Assembly: GCA_030704615.1 (NCBI GenBank)
Contig: CM060732.1
Span: forward strand, 20,646,001-20,710,000
Direction of reading: 5' to 3'
Length of the DNA: 64,000 nt
Source: Takakia lepidozioides
Taxonomy: Eukaryota > Streptophyta > Takakiopsida > Takakiales > Takakiaceae
Made by a program: the position numbers and the translations under genes. The notes under the pieces are model-generated. The model saw nothing but the letters and a program-made list of their open reading frames with translations, searched no databases and was not told the origin of the DNA. Of the stretch, positions 1-11,989 are shown piece after piece (position 1 is the stretch's first letter; each line of letters starts with the position of its first letter).

Positions 1-1250
1 CCTGAATTTATTGTTTTTTTAATTTTTTCTTACTTATTGTTTTATTTTTGTCATTTGTTTTTACATGCAACCGGAGCGGCAGACGCTCTTTCCTGCACAT
101 TTGATTTGTTTTTCTATAATTTAAGTTAATATACATATTTTTTTTCCCGTAGGCTCATTCACGGGAGACCGTTGTCACAACGGTCACCCCGGAATTAATA
201 TTTATTAATTATGGAATTTCTGTAGTTCTGTTTTTAATTTTTTGATTTATTGATTTTTGTGAGCTACCGTCACAGCGGTCGCCTGGATTTTTCTATTTTT
301 TATTGTTTAGAAAATAAATAATATGACAGCCAGCTCCGGTGGTCCGAAATTTTTGAAGAAATACCCATAAAATAGAAAAACTCACAACCGCAAAGAGCTG
401 GTTCTGAGTTTCTTTAAGGAAAAAGCATCTTTAGGAAAACAATCCTGGACAGCCAGTCGTGTCTATTTTATATTTTATGAAAACAAATAAGAAAATCAGG
501 ACCACAATTTCTGCGGTCCACATTTCTAAGAGATTCAAAAGAAAATTGAAAATTGGGACCGCTCGCCCCGGTAGTGCTGAATTTTATTTTTTAAAAGCAA
601 ATCAGGACCGCCACTTTTACCTTCCAGAATTTTAAAGATAATCACGCAAAAAAAAATGCCCCAAGACCGCCGAAGCCCTGAAAAATAAATCAAATAAATT
701 AAAAAAAACAGAACTGTATAAATTTGATTAATAATAAATTAAAATAATCAATAACAAAGAAAATCCACAGTGACCGCTCTGACATGGTCTACCAAGAAAG
801 AGCCCGCGGGAAAAAGAAAAAATCAAAGGAGTTTAAATAATAGGAAAAATTACAAATATGGGCGAGGGAAAGAACGTCTGCCGCTGCGGTTGCCTGGAAA
901 AAACAAAAATGACGAAAAATTAAATTAAATTATGGAAAAGAGCGTCCGCGGTCGTTTGAGAAACCTAATTATGTAAAAAACTTTTCTTTGGAAAAAAAAC
1001 AAAATAAAATAAAATCCGGGCAACCGCTGTGGCAGTGGTTAGTCGCCTGGGACAGAGCACAAATGGGTCTCAAAAGTCGTCGGACACATGAGTATAAATG
1101 GGCCTTAAAAGTTAAAAGAGCTGCCCAAGCTGCCGCGGGTCTCCTAGGAATTAGATTGGGCAGGGACCACAAATGCGATAGCAAGACGAGCGCTTGAGCA
1201 GACTGCACCCCACGGAAGTGCATATGGTAACTATCGTCCATGTTTTCCCT
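1..1250. repeat. AT-rich DNA with dispersed GACCGC/GCGGTC motifs
   Basis: AT-rich sequence is broken every 60-110 bases by short GC-rich motifs related to GACCGC, GCGGTC and GTCGCCTGG, in both orientations (for example near 175, 265, 515, 560, 605, 665, 770, 885 and 1025). One forms a perfect 9-bp inverted repeat around a single base at 167-185 (GACCGTTGT...ACAACGGTC). No convincing coding region is seen. The pattern resembles the subterminal repeat zone of a DNA transposon, but no terminus is visible at this edge of the window. Confidence 0.5.
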
Positions 1251-2098
1251 GAAATCTTGGTAAATATAATTAATTTTTACTACGCCGCAGATTGTTTACT
1301 ATGATTGCAATTTAGGTTATTCGACTAGAAATGGTTTACATTATACTAAAGATGAGAGGAGTTTGGTTCAAGTTTGAGAATGTGTATTACAAACAACTGT
1401 GAGGTTGCAATTAAGAGGAAGTGCCCAAGATGGATGATGAAATTATGCGAAACTCATTTTTACAAATACTACAGAAAGATTTATATTATCTTTATGCTCT
1501 TGCCATTGTTGTTCATCATTCCATACTTACACCTTCCATACTTGCATGTGCTCCTCCACCGACTCAAGCTTTGGGAGTTGTGAAGAAAATCCCATTGCAT
1601 TTGATGTGGACATCGCAATGGGAGAGAGATAAACTGATGCGGCGTTTACAAACATTTTGGATTTATATAAGGAGGAATGACGAAAATGCAACAAAGGCCT
1701 TTTAGTAGCGAGACATTAGTTGCATATTCGTACTGAGCACGCAAGACAGATGTCACTTGAGCTTCGTCATTCGAAGGCAAAATTGAGAAGATGAAGCACG
1801 AGCACATGAGACAGAAGACTTTGTCTACAAAACAAACATATCGTAAAGGCAGCGACTGACTTTGGTTTCAACGAATGCAAAAAATCATGGGGGTTCAACA
1901 AAAAGAGATGGTCTGTCAGGTGGTTGTGATCAAGGTTGAGCATCATGGGCCAATATAGATGACAGTTTTGGTAAGAACTCATCTCTTGACACCCAATTTC
2001 AGGACACTCATAGCTCTCATGTGATATGAAACACCGAGCCTCATGTTGGCAACATGTCACCACCTATAATTGACATTATAACACCTAAAGAAAGGTCA

Positions 2099-2460
2099 AT
2101 GCAGAATCCGCTAACTCCAAAGATGACATCTTGCAGAAAGCCTAAAGTAGCAGACAAACCTAATGCTCGCAAATGGTCATTGGCTGGTGCATCAAATTTG
2201 GCAAAAGCCATTGGCTAGTTTGCCGAAGGATTTACTAAGGTTGAGCGCCACAAACTTGAAAACAATGAAAAGATGACCGCAATGGTCATTCATGAGTCAA
2301 ATGAATGAATGACTTTGAAATTAAGAGAGTTGGAGATGAAGAGTTATCGAATGCAAGCTGCAAATGAACTAGAGAGCCATCGTTAAGCTGCAGATACACA
2401 GCTTATCATTGCAAACCTTCTTGCAACAATGATCAGAGGCAACAAAGTACCACGATTCCG
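2099..2460 (+). pseudogene. decayed coding fragment, coiled-coil type, unrecognised
   Basis: One frame reads through about 120 codons with three in-frame stops. It encodes a Lys-rich stretch, then an Ala/Leu/Glu-rich segment with heptad-like spacing (EGFTKVERHKLENNEKMTA, LRELEMKSYRMQAANELESH). This looks like the C-terminal helical tail of a transposon-associated or Myb/SANT-like protein, but no family signature is present. Open frames at 1374-1705 may be an upstream part and are equally unrecognisable. I infer an old transposon-derived gene remnant. Confidence 0.35.
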
Positions 2461-2627
2461 GTTGATATCTATAGTTGACATTGTGACATAATTGTTCCAT
2501 ACATAGTTGGAATTTGACAAAAGTAGAGCCAATGGATGACTTCTTTCATATTATATGTAACGAAATTTGAATGTATGGAAAAAAATCATTATGTGTGAAA
2601 ATGAGACTATTTTAGATATAGGCTAGT

Positions 2628-3545
2628 CTGTTTTGTTGACCACTTGCATGTCAGTTGGTAGGATGTCCGTCATTTTGGCTCATCGATGTCGAAATTCAAT
2701 GAGGTAGGTTTCATGGATAGCTAGTTTGATAATAAACATACACAAAGTTGAAAGAAGTGAAAAATAATTTTATGTACTGAAATGGGAGCACTTGAGATAT
2801 GGGAGTTCACTTTGTCAAACCACTATACTAACCATTTGTATGTTTATTTGAATAATAAGTGCCAAACTTTCTCACAATATCAAAATTGAGTGAGGCTTAT
2901 GGAAATGGTAGATAATGTTATACTTAATGTAATTAGAGTTGAAAGTTCTAAAGAATAACTAATTGTCTTAAAATTAGAGCTCTTCATGTATGTTTGTTGA
3001 TTTTCCAAGCCATAGTTTTGTCTCACGATGTTGGAATTCAATGAGGTAAGTTTTGATGGATAGTTAGCTTGATAATGAACATACATAAAGTTGAATGAAG
3101 TGAAAAATAATTTTATGTGCTGAAATGAGAGCACCTGAGATATGACAGTATACTGTGTCAAACCACTATATTAACCACTTGCATTTGAATAATAAGTACC
3201 AAACTTTATCACGATATCGAAATTGAGTGAGGCTCATGGACAAAGTAGATAATGTCATACTCAACGTAACCAGAGTTGAAAGATCTAATAAATATCTACT
3301 TGTCTTAAAATTAGAGCTCTTCATGTATGCTGGTTGATTTATCTAGCCATAGTGAATGTGAGTTGGTGGGGTGACCGTCATTTTGGCTCACGATGTCGAA
3401 ATTCAATGAGGTAAATTTTGATGAGTAGCTAGCTGAACATACAGAAAGTTGAAAGAAGTGCAAAATAATTGTATGTGCTGAAACGAGAGCACCTGAGATA
3501 TGGTAGTACACTGTGCCAAATCACTATCCCACCTACTTCTAAGAT
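2628..3545. repeat. ~350-bp tandem repeat, about 2.6 copies
   Basis: Three copies of a long unit lie head to tail. The anchor CGATGTCGAAATTCAATGAGG recurs at about 2691, 3033 and 3398, giving spacings of 342 and 365 bases. Other shared landmarks are ACATACA(C/T)AAAGTTGAA, GAGCACCTGAGATATG and TTGTCTTAAAATTAGAGCTC. The third copy is cut off shortly after the GAGATATGG landmark. Copies differ by scattered substitutions and small indels, so the array is not recent. Confidence 0.75.
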
Positions 3546-4659
3546 ATGAGTGTCTTATATGTATATATAAGTTTGAAACATGCTTGTACACATCTATCAT
3601 ATGAACTCATGAGTAGTCAATAAATCCGCAAAAATTGTCATTATAACTTCATATTCCCTTGTAGCGGCACGACATTCTCGCAACCACATCTTTCCCAAGT
3701 TATTCATGCGTCACTATGTAGAAAATGACATGCAAAATATCAAAATTCGATGATAAACCGTCAATGTACAGATACACACCTCAACACTACTCGCTACAAG
3801 GATTTCAAGTAGGAAAAATTTCTTAGAACTGCCTCGAATACCACATCAGTATGCATAACACATAGCATCAGGTTCTCATGAATTTCCAGATCTCTTCTAG
3901 CTTGAAAAATATGTTAAGACATTTTTGTTTGCTGCATGTAAGATTTGTCTTATAGCTTGTGCCTGAGGCCAATATATTGCCAAAGACAAAAACAATAGCA
4001 TAATCTTGGAGGCAATAACAGATCAATCGCTGTAGATTTGGCATGTTTTCCTTGGTTTGTATGGAAGCAACAATGACATTAACGTTCTTGGCATGTCTTC
4101 TTTGATTATAGAACTATTGGGCGGCGAAGGCAATGACATGTTTCGCTTCTACTTGTTGGCCGACGGGATTTATCCCCAATAGTCGTGTTCTGTACAGATA
4201 ATTCACGAAGCCCAAGACGAGAATAGATCTCAATTTGCAAAGATGCAGGAAGACCTATCAAAAAAAATGTTGAGCGATGTTTTGGTGTTTTGCAAACCAG
4301 ATTCGCAATTGTGGTGAACCCATGTAGACATTAGGACACCGCCCCGTAAACGTGTGAGCATAGGGCTTGGGTCATGTGGCTCACAGCCCAGCTTAGCAGA
4401 AGTCAGAATCGTGGAAGATGATGGGCATAATACCGTGGATGCACACTTATGTCCGCGGAGATATGTATTACGTTACAACCTTAGATGAGATGATGACTGC
4501 GAATGACTACGAAAGATGTGGAATTGACAATCATACAGGAGATGGATGGCCAACAGAATCAGCTCTTCTCTGACTTTATGAAGCAACTCCAAATAACGGA
4601 TCCTACATTTTAACTATGATTTATGAGCTATTTTATTTTATTTTTTATTTGTTTTTAAA
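3546..4659. other. gene-free stretch
   Basis: I see no convincing coding region, RNA gene or repeat boundary here. Short open frames lack any recognisable protein. The segment separates the ~350-bp tandem repeat from the palindrome array and is probably old transposon sequence. Confidence 0.5.
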
Positions 4660-4966
4660 TTTTTGCTAGGGGGGTATTTGGGTAGATGTCGTGATCGTCG
4701 ACGATCATGACTTCTATTCCGATTTCTGATTTTTTTTATTTTTTTTATTTTTTTACACTGGCATTTGGGTAGATGGTACGATCGTCGACGATCATGACTT
4801 CTGCTCCAATTTCTGAATTTATTTTATTTTATTTTATTTTTCCATCTGCATTCGGGTAAATGTCATGATCGTCGACGATCCTGACTTCTTTTCTGATTTC
4901 TTAGTTTTTTTTATAATTTTTTTTCCGCCGGCATTTGGATAGATGTCATGATCTATTTCAGTTTAT

Positions 4967-5005
<39 letters not shown>

Positions 5006-6285
5006 CATCTGCATTTTGGTAGATGTCATAATCGTCGACGATCCTGACTTCTGCTGTGATTTCAGAGTTTCTTTTTCCTTATTTTTTTTTCACCCGCATT
5101 TGGGTAGATGCCATGATCGTCGACGATCATTACTTCTGCTCCGATTTTGAGTTTTTTTAAAATAAAATAAAATATGTAATATAATATAATTTTCCGCACA
5201 GATATTTGCGTAGGTATCATGATCGTCACTTCTGCTCTGATTTTTGAGTTTTTTTTTTCGCCGCATTTGGCTAGATGTCATGATCCTCGACAATGATGAT
5301 TTCCATTTGATTTCTGAGGTTTGTTTTTATATTTTATATTTTTTAATTCAGTTCGGTAGATATCATGATCGTTGTGTCATGACCGTCGACAATCATCACT
5401 TCTGCTCTGATTTCAAAGTTTTTTTTTTATAATTTTTTTTAATAATAAATTTTAACACTGACATTTGCGTAGATATCATGATCGTCAACGATGATCACTT
5501 CTGCTCTGATTTGTGTTTTTTTTTGTTTTTCTACATTTGGGTAGATGTCATGATCGTCGACGATCCTAACTTCTGCTCTGATTTCCGGGTTTTTTCTTTT
5601 TTTCTTATTTTTTTTCTTGCTGTTATTTGGCTAGATGTCATGATCGTCTACTCTGATTTATGATGTTTGTTTATTTATTTTATTTATTTTTATTCGCACC
5701 TACAGTTGAGTAGATATCACGATCGACAATTATCAATTCTGCTCTGATTTTTTCTGAGTTTTAATTAATTAATTATTATTATTTTTTTCTTTATTTTTTT
5801 CGCACCGGCACTTGCGTAGATCTCTTTGATTGTTAACGATCATCACTTTTACTCTGATTTCTGAATTTTGTTTTTTTTTTGGGAAAATTTGGTTAGATGT
5901 CATGATCATCGACGATCCTGACTTCTGATGATATATATATATATATATATATCCACCGACATTTGCATAGATTTCATGATTGTCAACGATCATCACTTCT
6001 GCTCTGATTTCTGATTTATTATTATTATTATTATTGTACATTTGGGTAGATGTCATGATCGTCGAAGATCTTGACTTGTGTTCCGATTTCCGAGTTTTTT
6101 TGTTTTTTTGTTTTTTTTCCTTATTTTTTTCCTCCGGCATTTGGATAGATGGCATGATCATCAAAGATCATGACTTCTCCTCCGATTTCTGAGGTTTTTT
6201 TAATTTAAAAAATTATATATATTCACACTGTCGTTTGGATAAATGTCATGAACGTCGGCGATCATTATTTCTACTTTGATTTCCC
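4660..6285. repeat. array of ~19 units with a GATCGTCGACGATC palindrome
   Basis: About 19 degenerate units, spaced 60-113 bases, each read roughly TTTGGGTAGATGTCATG, then the 14-bp palindrome GATCGTCGACGATC, then C(C/A)TGACTTCTGCTCTGATT, then a T-rich spacer. Cores lie near 4690, 4778, 4866, 5031, 5115, 5552 and so on to 6250. Some units keep the perfect palindrome, which contains a SalI site; others have lost it but keep the flanks. Spacers contain poly-T (about 4972-5005), (AT)n (5932-5952) and (TTA)n (6018-6035). Conserved flanks plus palindrome with degenerate spacers suggest a repeated protein-binding or hairpin site, as in transposon subterminal regions. Confidence 0.8.
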
Positions 6286-7370
6286 CCGCTGCGACACCAT
6301 TACGACGCCCAGCCGTCGTAAAGTGACATGAAGGGGGAAATAGTGCCCTCGCTTCGACGGTTTTTTTTCCTTGCGATCCCCTGACGTCGGAAATCTAATT
6401 TTTATTTTTGGACGTTGCGACGCCTCGGCGTCGCAAAAGCGTCACTAAGGGCGCCCCAGCGCCTCTGCGACGCCAGGGCGTCGTAACAGCATCACCATAG
6501 TGAGAGATATATATATATATATTTTTATTACATTTGCGGCTCTCAACTTCACAAAAGCGTCGCTGGGGGCGCCCCGCGCTGGGACGCCCAACGTTGCGAC
6601 GTTAGGGGATCGCAATGGCGTCGCCACAGGGGGTCGCAATTGTGTTGTGGTCAGCTTAGGTCATCACAATGACGTCGCTTAGGGCGTCTGGCGGTGGGGG
6701 GGGTGCAACAACGACGACGATACTGGGGCTAGGGCTGGGCACTCAGGATGTGGAGGTTGCAACTCCCCGGCGTCACAAGAGAGACCCCCTTAGAAGGAAC
6801 TTGAAGGCTCTTGAAGGAAATCTTTATATGTGTATATATATATATTTAGATTATTTTTGTGATACATAGATGCAATATAGGTGTGTTGGTTAGTTTGTAG
6901 TGTCTTAGAAATGTTATAACGTGGAGGTCTTAGGTTCAAGTATGGATTGCATTGCATGATGTATGTAGAACAATGAACATATCGCCATTAGAGAGAACCG
7001 GAGTCAATGGTCAACGCCGGGGTCAATGGTCAACAAGTTTTTGAATTTCAAATTTCAAATTCGAATTTTCTCGCCTAAATTCAAATGTACCCCCTTAAAT
7101 TGTGACGTTCGGGCGTCGCACTTTGCGACCCCCAGACGGTGCTAATTCTGCAGAGTAGGTTTTTTTTTTTTTTCGATGTCCGGGCGTCGTAAATCGTGGT
7201 TTCGCCTATTTGCGACCCCTATTGGTCGCAAATTTGCGACGTTTTTTTGGCGACGCCCGGACGTCGCAAATTTATGTTTTTCCCCCTGCCCGAAAATGGT
7301 TGTTTTACGACGTCGCGGCGTGGCTGCGGCGTGGCCGCGACGTCGCAAACCCCCTATTTTTCATGTAGTG
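6286..7370. mobile_element. CG-rich hairpin cluster ending in a CACTA-like terminus
   Basis: This segment is packed with GCGACGCC/GGCGTCGC motifs in both orientations, often as inverted pairs. At 6416-6437 two 10-bp arms (TTGCGACGCC and GGCGTCGCAA) flank two bases. Further clusters lie at 6470-6490, 6545-6620, 7100-7140 and 7175-7350. The right end reads, on the minus strand, CACTACATGAAAAATAGGGG (7351-7370), which has the CACTA start and A-rich character of En/Spm (CACTA) termini. I found no matching left terminus, so the element is truncated or its left end is outside or too diverged. No transposase gene is seen. The assignment rests on one terminus and subterminal repeats. Confidence 0.5.
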
Positions 7371-7373
7371 TGG

Positions 7374-7585
7374 ACATATTGATGAAGAGAGAGACTCAAG
7401 TGACGCTAACAATGCGGAAGAAAGCCCACAAACTAGAAAAGACAAAGAAGAGAAGATCAAAAAATTGTTAGGCAAGGCTACGAGTGCTCACGAGCTGCTG
7501 GCCAAGTCATTTTACAATGCAAAATTGAAGAGCGAGTCCAAAATAACTTTCCTAGAATCATCCGGATTAGATTATGAATAGGCCG
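7374..7585 (+). pseudogene. charged coding fragment, unrecognised
   Basis: Immediately right of the CACTA-like terminus, one frame is open for about 68 codons before a TAG. It encodes a very charged peptide (DEERDSSDANNAEESP, then KDKEEKIKKLLGKATSA and a helix ending LESSGLDYE). It has no start of its own, so it looks like the remainder of a gene cut by the insertion or by decay. No family is recognised. Confidence 0.25.
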
Positions 7586-7730
7586 TGCCATATTACAGTT
7601 TGTTGATTAGACGGTCCATTTGGTAGTCCACCATTTCTAGCAAAGCATTTGTACTTTGAAAGTTGTTCACCATGCTAGAGCTATTCTCTACTACTTTAAC
7701 AAACATTAAAAGAGCTTGAAAATGAGCTAG

Positions 7731-8331
7731 TTTCAGGACGAAAACATGACTGAACACAAATAAGAGATCAGGCTAGAGGTACAAGACTAGACAAGAAGTC
7801 AAGGTTGGCGTGGCCGAATGCATGATGGTTAAACATGAATCAAGATGATTTTTATAACAATGGACAAGAGTACAAGATACTGGAACTCGACTCGAATGCT
7901 GGAATGCTGGAAACTGGACTGGGGTACCAGATACTAGAAACTGGACTAGAGTACTAGAAGCTGAACTGGAGTACTGGGACTGGGAACAAGAGTAGCTTGA
8001 ACTTGTTTGGCGAGACTGAAGAGTGTTTAGTCTCGCCTCTTATATATACTAGCTACTAAGAAGTTCCCTAAGAAGCTTCCCCTATAGAGGTTTCTTGATG
8101 GAGAAGCTTCCTTAAACGAAGGAAGTATCTTGATGGAGAAGTTTCCTCCAAATAAAGCTTCCTAAGCAGTTCCCAAGTTACTCTTGGTAATTTGGTAAAC
8201 TCCCGATAATGTGGTAACTAATGATAAATCATGGTAGATCATGATAAATCATCGTAAGTCATGGTAACTTGGTAATTTGGTAACTTCTGGTATTTACTCC
8301 TGGTAAGTTCCTCTGGGCTATATCCGTGACA
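7731..8331 (-). repeat. 3' LTR of the gypsy element (left copy)
   Basis: This 601-bp copy matches the right LTR at 13035-13652 at roughly nine in ten bases in segments compared by eye, with small indels. Read on the minus strand it begins TGTCACGGATATAG. It contains tandem GTTACCA-like motifs (8155-8315) and an ACTGGA/GTACTGG-rich stretch (7880-7990). The outer end (TTTCAGGACG) has lost the expected TGTCAAGGACG form seen in the other LTR. Confidence 0.88.
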
Positions 8332-8345
8332 TCACCCCCTCCTCT
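8332..8345 (-). other. polypurine tract of the gypsy element
   Basis: The minus strand reads AGAGGAGGGGGTGA directly before the TG start of the 3' LTR. This is the expected position and composition for the plus-strand primer of reverse transcription. Confidence 0.75.
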
Positions 8346-8961
8346 AGCGCCGAGTTCCTCGAGGAGCGGTAAAATCTTGGACTTGCTTAGAGTTGGAGAA
8401 AATCCAAAATCCGGCGAATGGTACTTGCGAAGTATTCGGCTCTTCGTTCTTGACTCAAATGATTAATAGGTCCCTGCAACCATCGATAATATCCAACACA
8501 TTGAACTTGGGATCACGTAGTGATTTGAGCATTCTGATTTTCAAAACTGTCTTCAAACATGATTTCGTTGTCATCTGGGTCCGAAGCCTCAACCTCCAAT
8601 ATCAGACTTCGAGTAGGCTCCACTCGCCGTCGTACGGGGTCCAGACGAGGAAATACGCGTCACATTGGTGGCCCATCGTCTCGAGAGCGTCGGCGTGATG
8701 TTGAAGGTCGTGAGAGTCGGAACGGCTGATCTGGTAGTTAAGTAAGTGACAACTCCAATGTATCTGGTTCTTGTGATTCCATGCTGCCAATACAAGATGC
8801 AAGAGTGTTGGAAGTGTAGCTATATATACTGATGTGTGGTGCTCCTCCCTCCTTAGCGTGTATCAGGTACATTGAATGTGGAGTCTTCACCTTGAAGCTA
8901 ACTTGGCTGACATCATCGTTGTGACGTCTTATTGACGTGTAGATCGGGGTTTAGCTGGATA

Positions 8962-9228
8962 TCATTGATGAAACTCTTGGACTTTGTCAGATGCATTGGC
9001 GAGGTTGGATGAAGGTTCCCACGTTCGTTCGCTGATGTCGTAGTCTTTCCAATGTACAAAATACTCAAGACGTTTATACTTGATGCGAGAGTCTAGGACT
9101 TCGTCGACTTCATACTCAATTTCCTGATTGACTTCGATTGGTGGAGGTGGTACGGAGACTCTCCCTGGAATATTCGATGGATGATACAACTCCAATAATG
9201 AAACATGAAAGACTGGATGGATGCGCAT
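8962..9228 (-). pseudogene. gypsy integrase C-terminus with chromodomain
   Basis: The frame starts MRIHPVFHVSLLELYHPSN, the conserved post-core integrase motif, and continues into a chromodomain (YEVDEVLDSRIKYKR, then YFVHWKDYDISERTWEPSSN). The aromatic residues of the fold are present (Y in YEV, W in HWKDY, W in TWEP). In chromoviruses this domain is thought to guide integration to marked chromatin. It is in the same frame as the integrase segment to its right, separated by one in-frame stop at about 9232-9234. Confidence 0.85.
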
Positions 9229-9231
9229 ACT

Positions 9232-9850
9232 TTATGGGAGTTCAAGCCGAAAAGTGACCGGATTTATTTGTCGAATAATTTTGAATGGTCCCAGGCGTTG
9301 ATAATCCAACTTCTTTGATGGACGCGAGATTTGTATGTCCCGTCGAAGAAGCCACACACGATCTCCGACCTTGAATTGGGGTTGGAGTTGGCAATGTTGA
9401 TCTGCATACTCCTTGTATTGTTTTTGAGCTTTTGCGAGGTGCAATGTAGGCTCCTTGTGAATCGTAGCAAGATGAGTAGCAAGGTTTTCTGCAGCAAGGC
9501 TTCCAACAGTCTTCATGTGAAAAGGGTTTGCTCGAGGATGATGACCATAATTGGAGAGAAATGAAGTTTGTTTGGTCGAAGTATGTATAGTGTTGTTGTA
9601 GGCAAACTCAGCCAATGACAGAAGGTCCGTCCAATTATCTTGGTAATAATTTATCGTACAACAAAGATATTGTTCCAAAATCTGGTTTACACGTTCGGTT
9701 TGACCATCATTTGTGGATGATTAGCTGTAGAGAGATTGATCTTAGTATCCAATATGTGAAATAATCCCCTCCAGAAATTTGAAAGTCGTGTAGGTCCTGG
9801 AGGTACATAGAGAAGTCAATTTGAAATAAAATAAATCATCTTTGAATTCG
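9232..9850 (-). pseudogene. gypsy integrase, catalytic core mostly deleted
   Basis: The readable part runs from FWRGLFHILDTKINLST (about 9770) through the DGQTERVNQILEQYL motif carrying the core's glutamate, then NWTDLLSLAEFAYNN and a KVGDRVWLLRRD segment. Upstream the sequence still shows the segment that normally precedes the HHCC finger (DLFYFK near 9830), but then jumps almost directly to the end of the core. The zinc finger and the two core aspartates are therefore missing. The reading frame also breaks around 9690-9720. Confidence 0.8.
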
Positions 9851-9876
9851 AAGTCGTTTGCAACATGTGGGTTGTC

Positions 9877-10440
9877 TTAAGGTCGATTTAGTTGACTTCG
9901 TAGTCTCGTAGCAAATTGGGCGCTCTTCAGTGCTTCCTGAATCTCTTTTATGATCTCTGCATCGTCATAGGTGGACATGGATAGTATATTCAATTGAAGA
10001 TTTGTTGGTTTCAAGATGATGGATTTCTGTTGGTTGAAAGCTGCCTCACTTTTCTTCGGCGCAAGATACGATCGTCGAGAAAGAGCATCGATAGGTAATA
10101 ACAAAATTAAACCTTGCTAGTGACATACCCCATCTGGTTTGACGTCGATTCAAAACACGAGCACTCATAAAATATTCGAGATTTTTGTGATCGATGTAGA
10201 CAGTGACCTGATGTTTAGCTCCCTCCATTAGATGAAGCCACTCCTCAAAAACATCAATGATCGCGAGAAGTTCTTTATCATGGATACCATAATTGATCTC
10301 TGCAGCAGAAAATTTGCGAGAACGAAAACCAACAGGGTGAAGTCGGTCATCCGTATCGTATTGAGAGAGTATAGCTCCAAGTGCAAAGTCCGATGCATCT
10401 GCTTCCAAGAAGAATGGTTTAGATGGGTCTGCATATACCA
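9877..10440 (-). pseudogene. gypsy RNase H domain
   Basis: The frame 10408-10046 reads MEADASDFALGAILSQYD, then HPVGFRSRKFSAAEINYGIH, DKELLAIIDVFEEWLHLMEG and VYIDHKNLEYFM. These are the standard RNase H motifs of Ty3/gypsy, with acidic catalytic residues in DASDFALGA, DKELLA and YIDHKNL. A frameshift near 10050-10100 moves the DALSRRSYL tail into the frame of 10104-9877. It follows RT and precedes the integrase, as expected. Confidence 0.85.
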
Positions 10441-11511
10441 GTATTTGGAGCCGTTGTAAATGTCTACTTCAGCCTTTCAAATGTCTGGTCAGCCTTCTTG
10501 TCCCATACAAATTTGTCCTTCCTTGTGAGTCGTACCAATGGTGCAACAATTTTGAAGTAGTCCTTGATGAAGATTCTATAGAAATTTGCAAATCCCAGAA
10601 AACATTATACATCTAGGACCAAAGTTGGTTTAATCCAGTCGATGATGGTTTGTATTTTCTTCTGATCCATAAAGACGTCTTTGTCGGAAATAATGTAGCC
10701 CATAAATTCGACCTCAGATTGATGAAAAAGTCATTTTTCCAACTTGGCATATAGTCCTCTTTCTCTTAATTTATCAAGGACAAGACGTACATGGTGGCCA
10801 TGTTCTTCTTCACTCTATGAAAATATCAAAATGTCGTCCAAATAGATGACTACAAAGTCATCTAAAAATTCTCGAAAGATGTCATTCATCATATGTTAGA
10901 AAATTGCTGGAGCATCTGTAAGACCAAAAGGCATAATACTGTATTCAAAATGTCCATATCTTGTTCAAAAAGCTGTTTTCTATTCGTCTCCTTCTTTTAT
11001 CCGTACAAGGTTATAAGCTCATCTCAAGTCAATTTTAGTGAAAATCTTTGCTCGTCCCAGCTGGTCGAGAAACCCAAAAATCAGCGGCAACGAATAACGA
11101 TTCTTAATTGTGATTTTGTTGAGACCGCGATAGTCTATACACATGCATAATGTTTTTTTTTTTCACAAACAAGATAGGCGTTCCCGCAGGTGATTTTGAA
11201 TGTCGGATGAAGTGCTTCGACAAATTTTCATCAATGTATTCACGTAATGCAGCCAACTCCGTCTGGGATAAGTTATAGATTGGGCCGAATGGTGGTTGGG
11301 CTCCTTCTTGTAACTCAATTGCATAGTCACGAGGTCGATGTTCTAGCAATATGTCTGCATTTTTTTTCTCGAAGACATCCTTGAAATCTTGATATTGAGC
11401 GGATAATGTTGCAGTACCTTTGTCTGTTGTGGTCTTGATCGGAATCGCATAAAGTGCAAATGCCGCATCTTTTTTGGTAGCTCTCATGAAAGCTCTAGCT
11501 TCAAGGAACAA
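10441..11511 (-). pseudogene. gypsy reverse transcriptase
   Basis: The open part 11511-11104 carries DFKDVFEKK, then PPFGPIYNLSQTELAALREYI and [13 protein letters not shown], the N-terminal half of a gypsy RT. The rest must be read through stops and frame changes: a Y-F-A-x-L-D-type region near 11030, an MPFGL-like motif near 10925, the catalytic YLDDILIFS around 10817-10843, and a connection segment with KDKFVWDKKADQTFERLK near 10500. The catalytic aspartates are still encoded, but the multiple stops leave it non-functional. Confidence 0.88.
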
Positions 11512-11719
11512 AGGTTGAATACCTTTGATATTTCTACATTTTTGTCTTGCAGAATTTTTTGCGATCGCCAGTCGATGTCAGGATTGTGAAGTACGAACTA
11601 GGGAAGTCCAAGGATCACATGATTTGTTGGAGACTGGATGACGTTGAAAACAATATGTGATGTTTGATCTTTAAGCTTCACTTCAAGTGGTTGAGTTTCA
11701 TGGTCCACATTTCCTGATG

Positions 11720-11950
11720 CTAACGGTCATTTATCGATGAAAGTTTCTTCTTTACGAGCGTTAAATTGTGTTGCTTCGCAAAAAAATTGTCCATAAAACA
11801 GGCTGAAGCCCCTGAGTCTAAAAGTGCTTTTATAGAGATATCTCGATTTTGTACTTTGATTTTTACTGGAACTGTGAAGCAAGGTGCAGGATCTGGAGGT
11901 AGAAATAAATTTTTTTTCGGTGAGGAATTTGTGGTGTCCAGCCGCATGGT
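11720..11950 (-). pseudogene. gypsy aspartic protease
   Basis: The frame encodes FTVPVKIKVQNRDISIKALL followed by DSGAS at 11801-11818, the active-site triad region of a retroviral-type pepsin-like protease, then a short tail to LVKK. It lies between the Gag zinc knuckle and RT, as expected. It is in a different frame from the knuckle, so at least one frameshift separates them. Confidence 0.8.
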
Positions 11951-11989
11951 CCCTACTGTGTCTGGACATCTTCGTTTTCCGACCTCCTC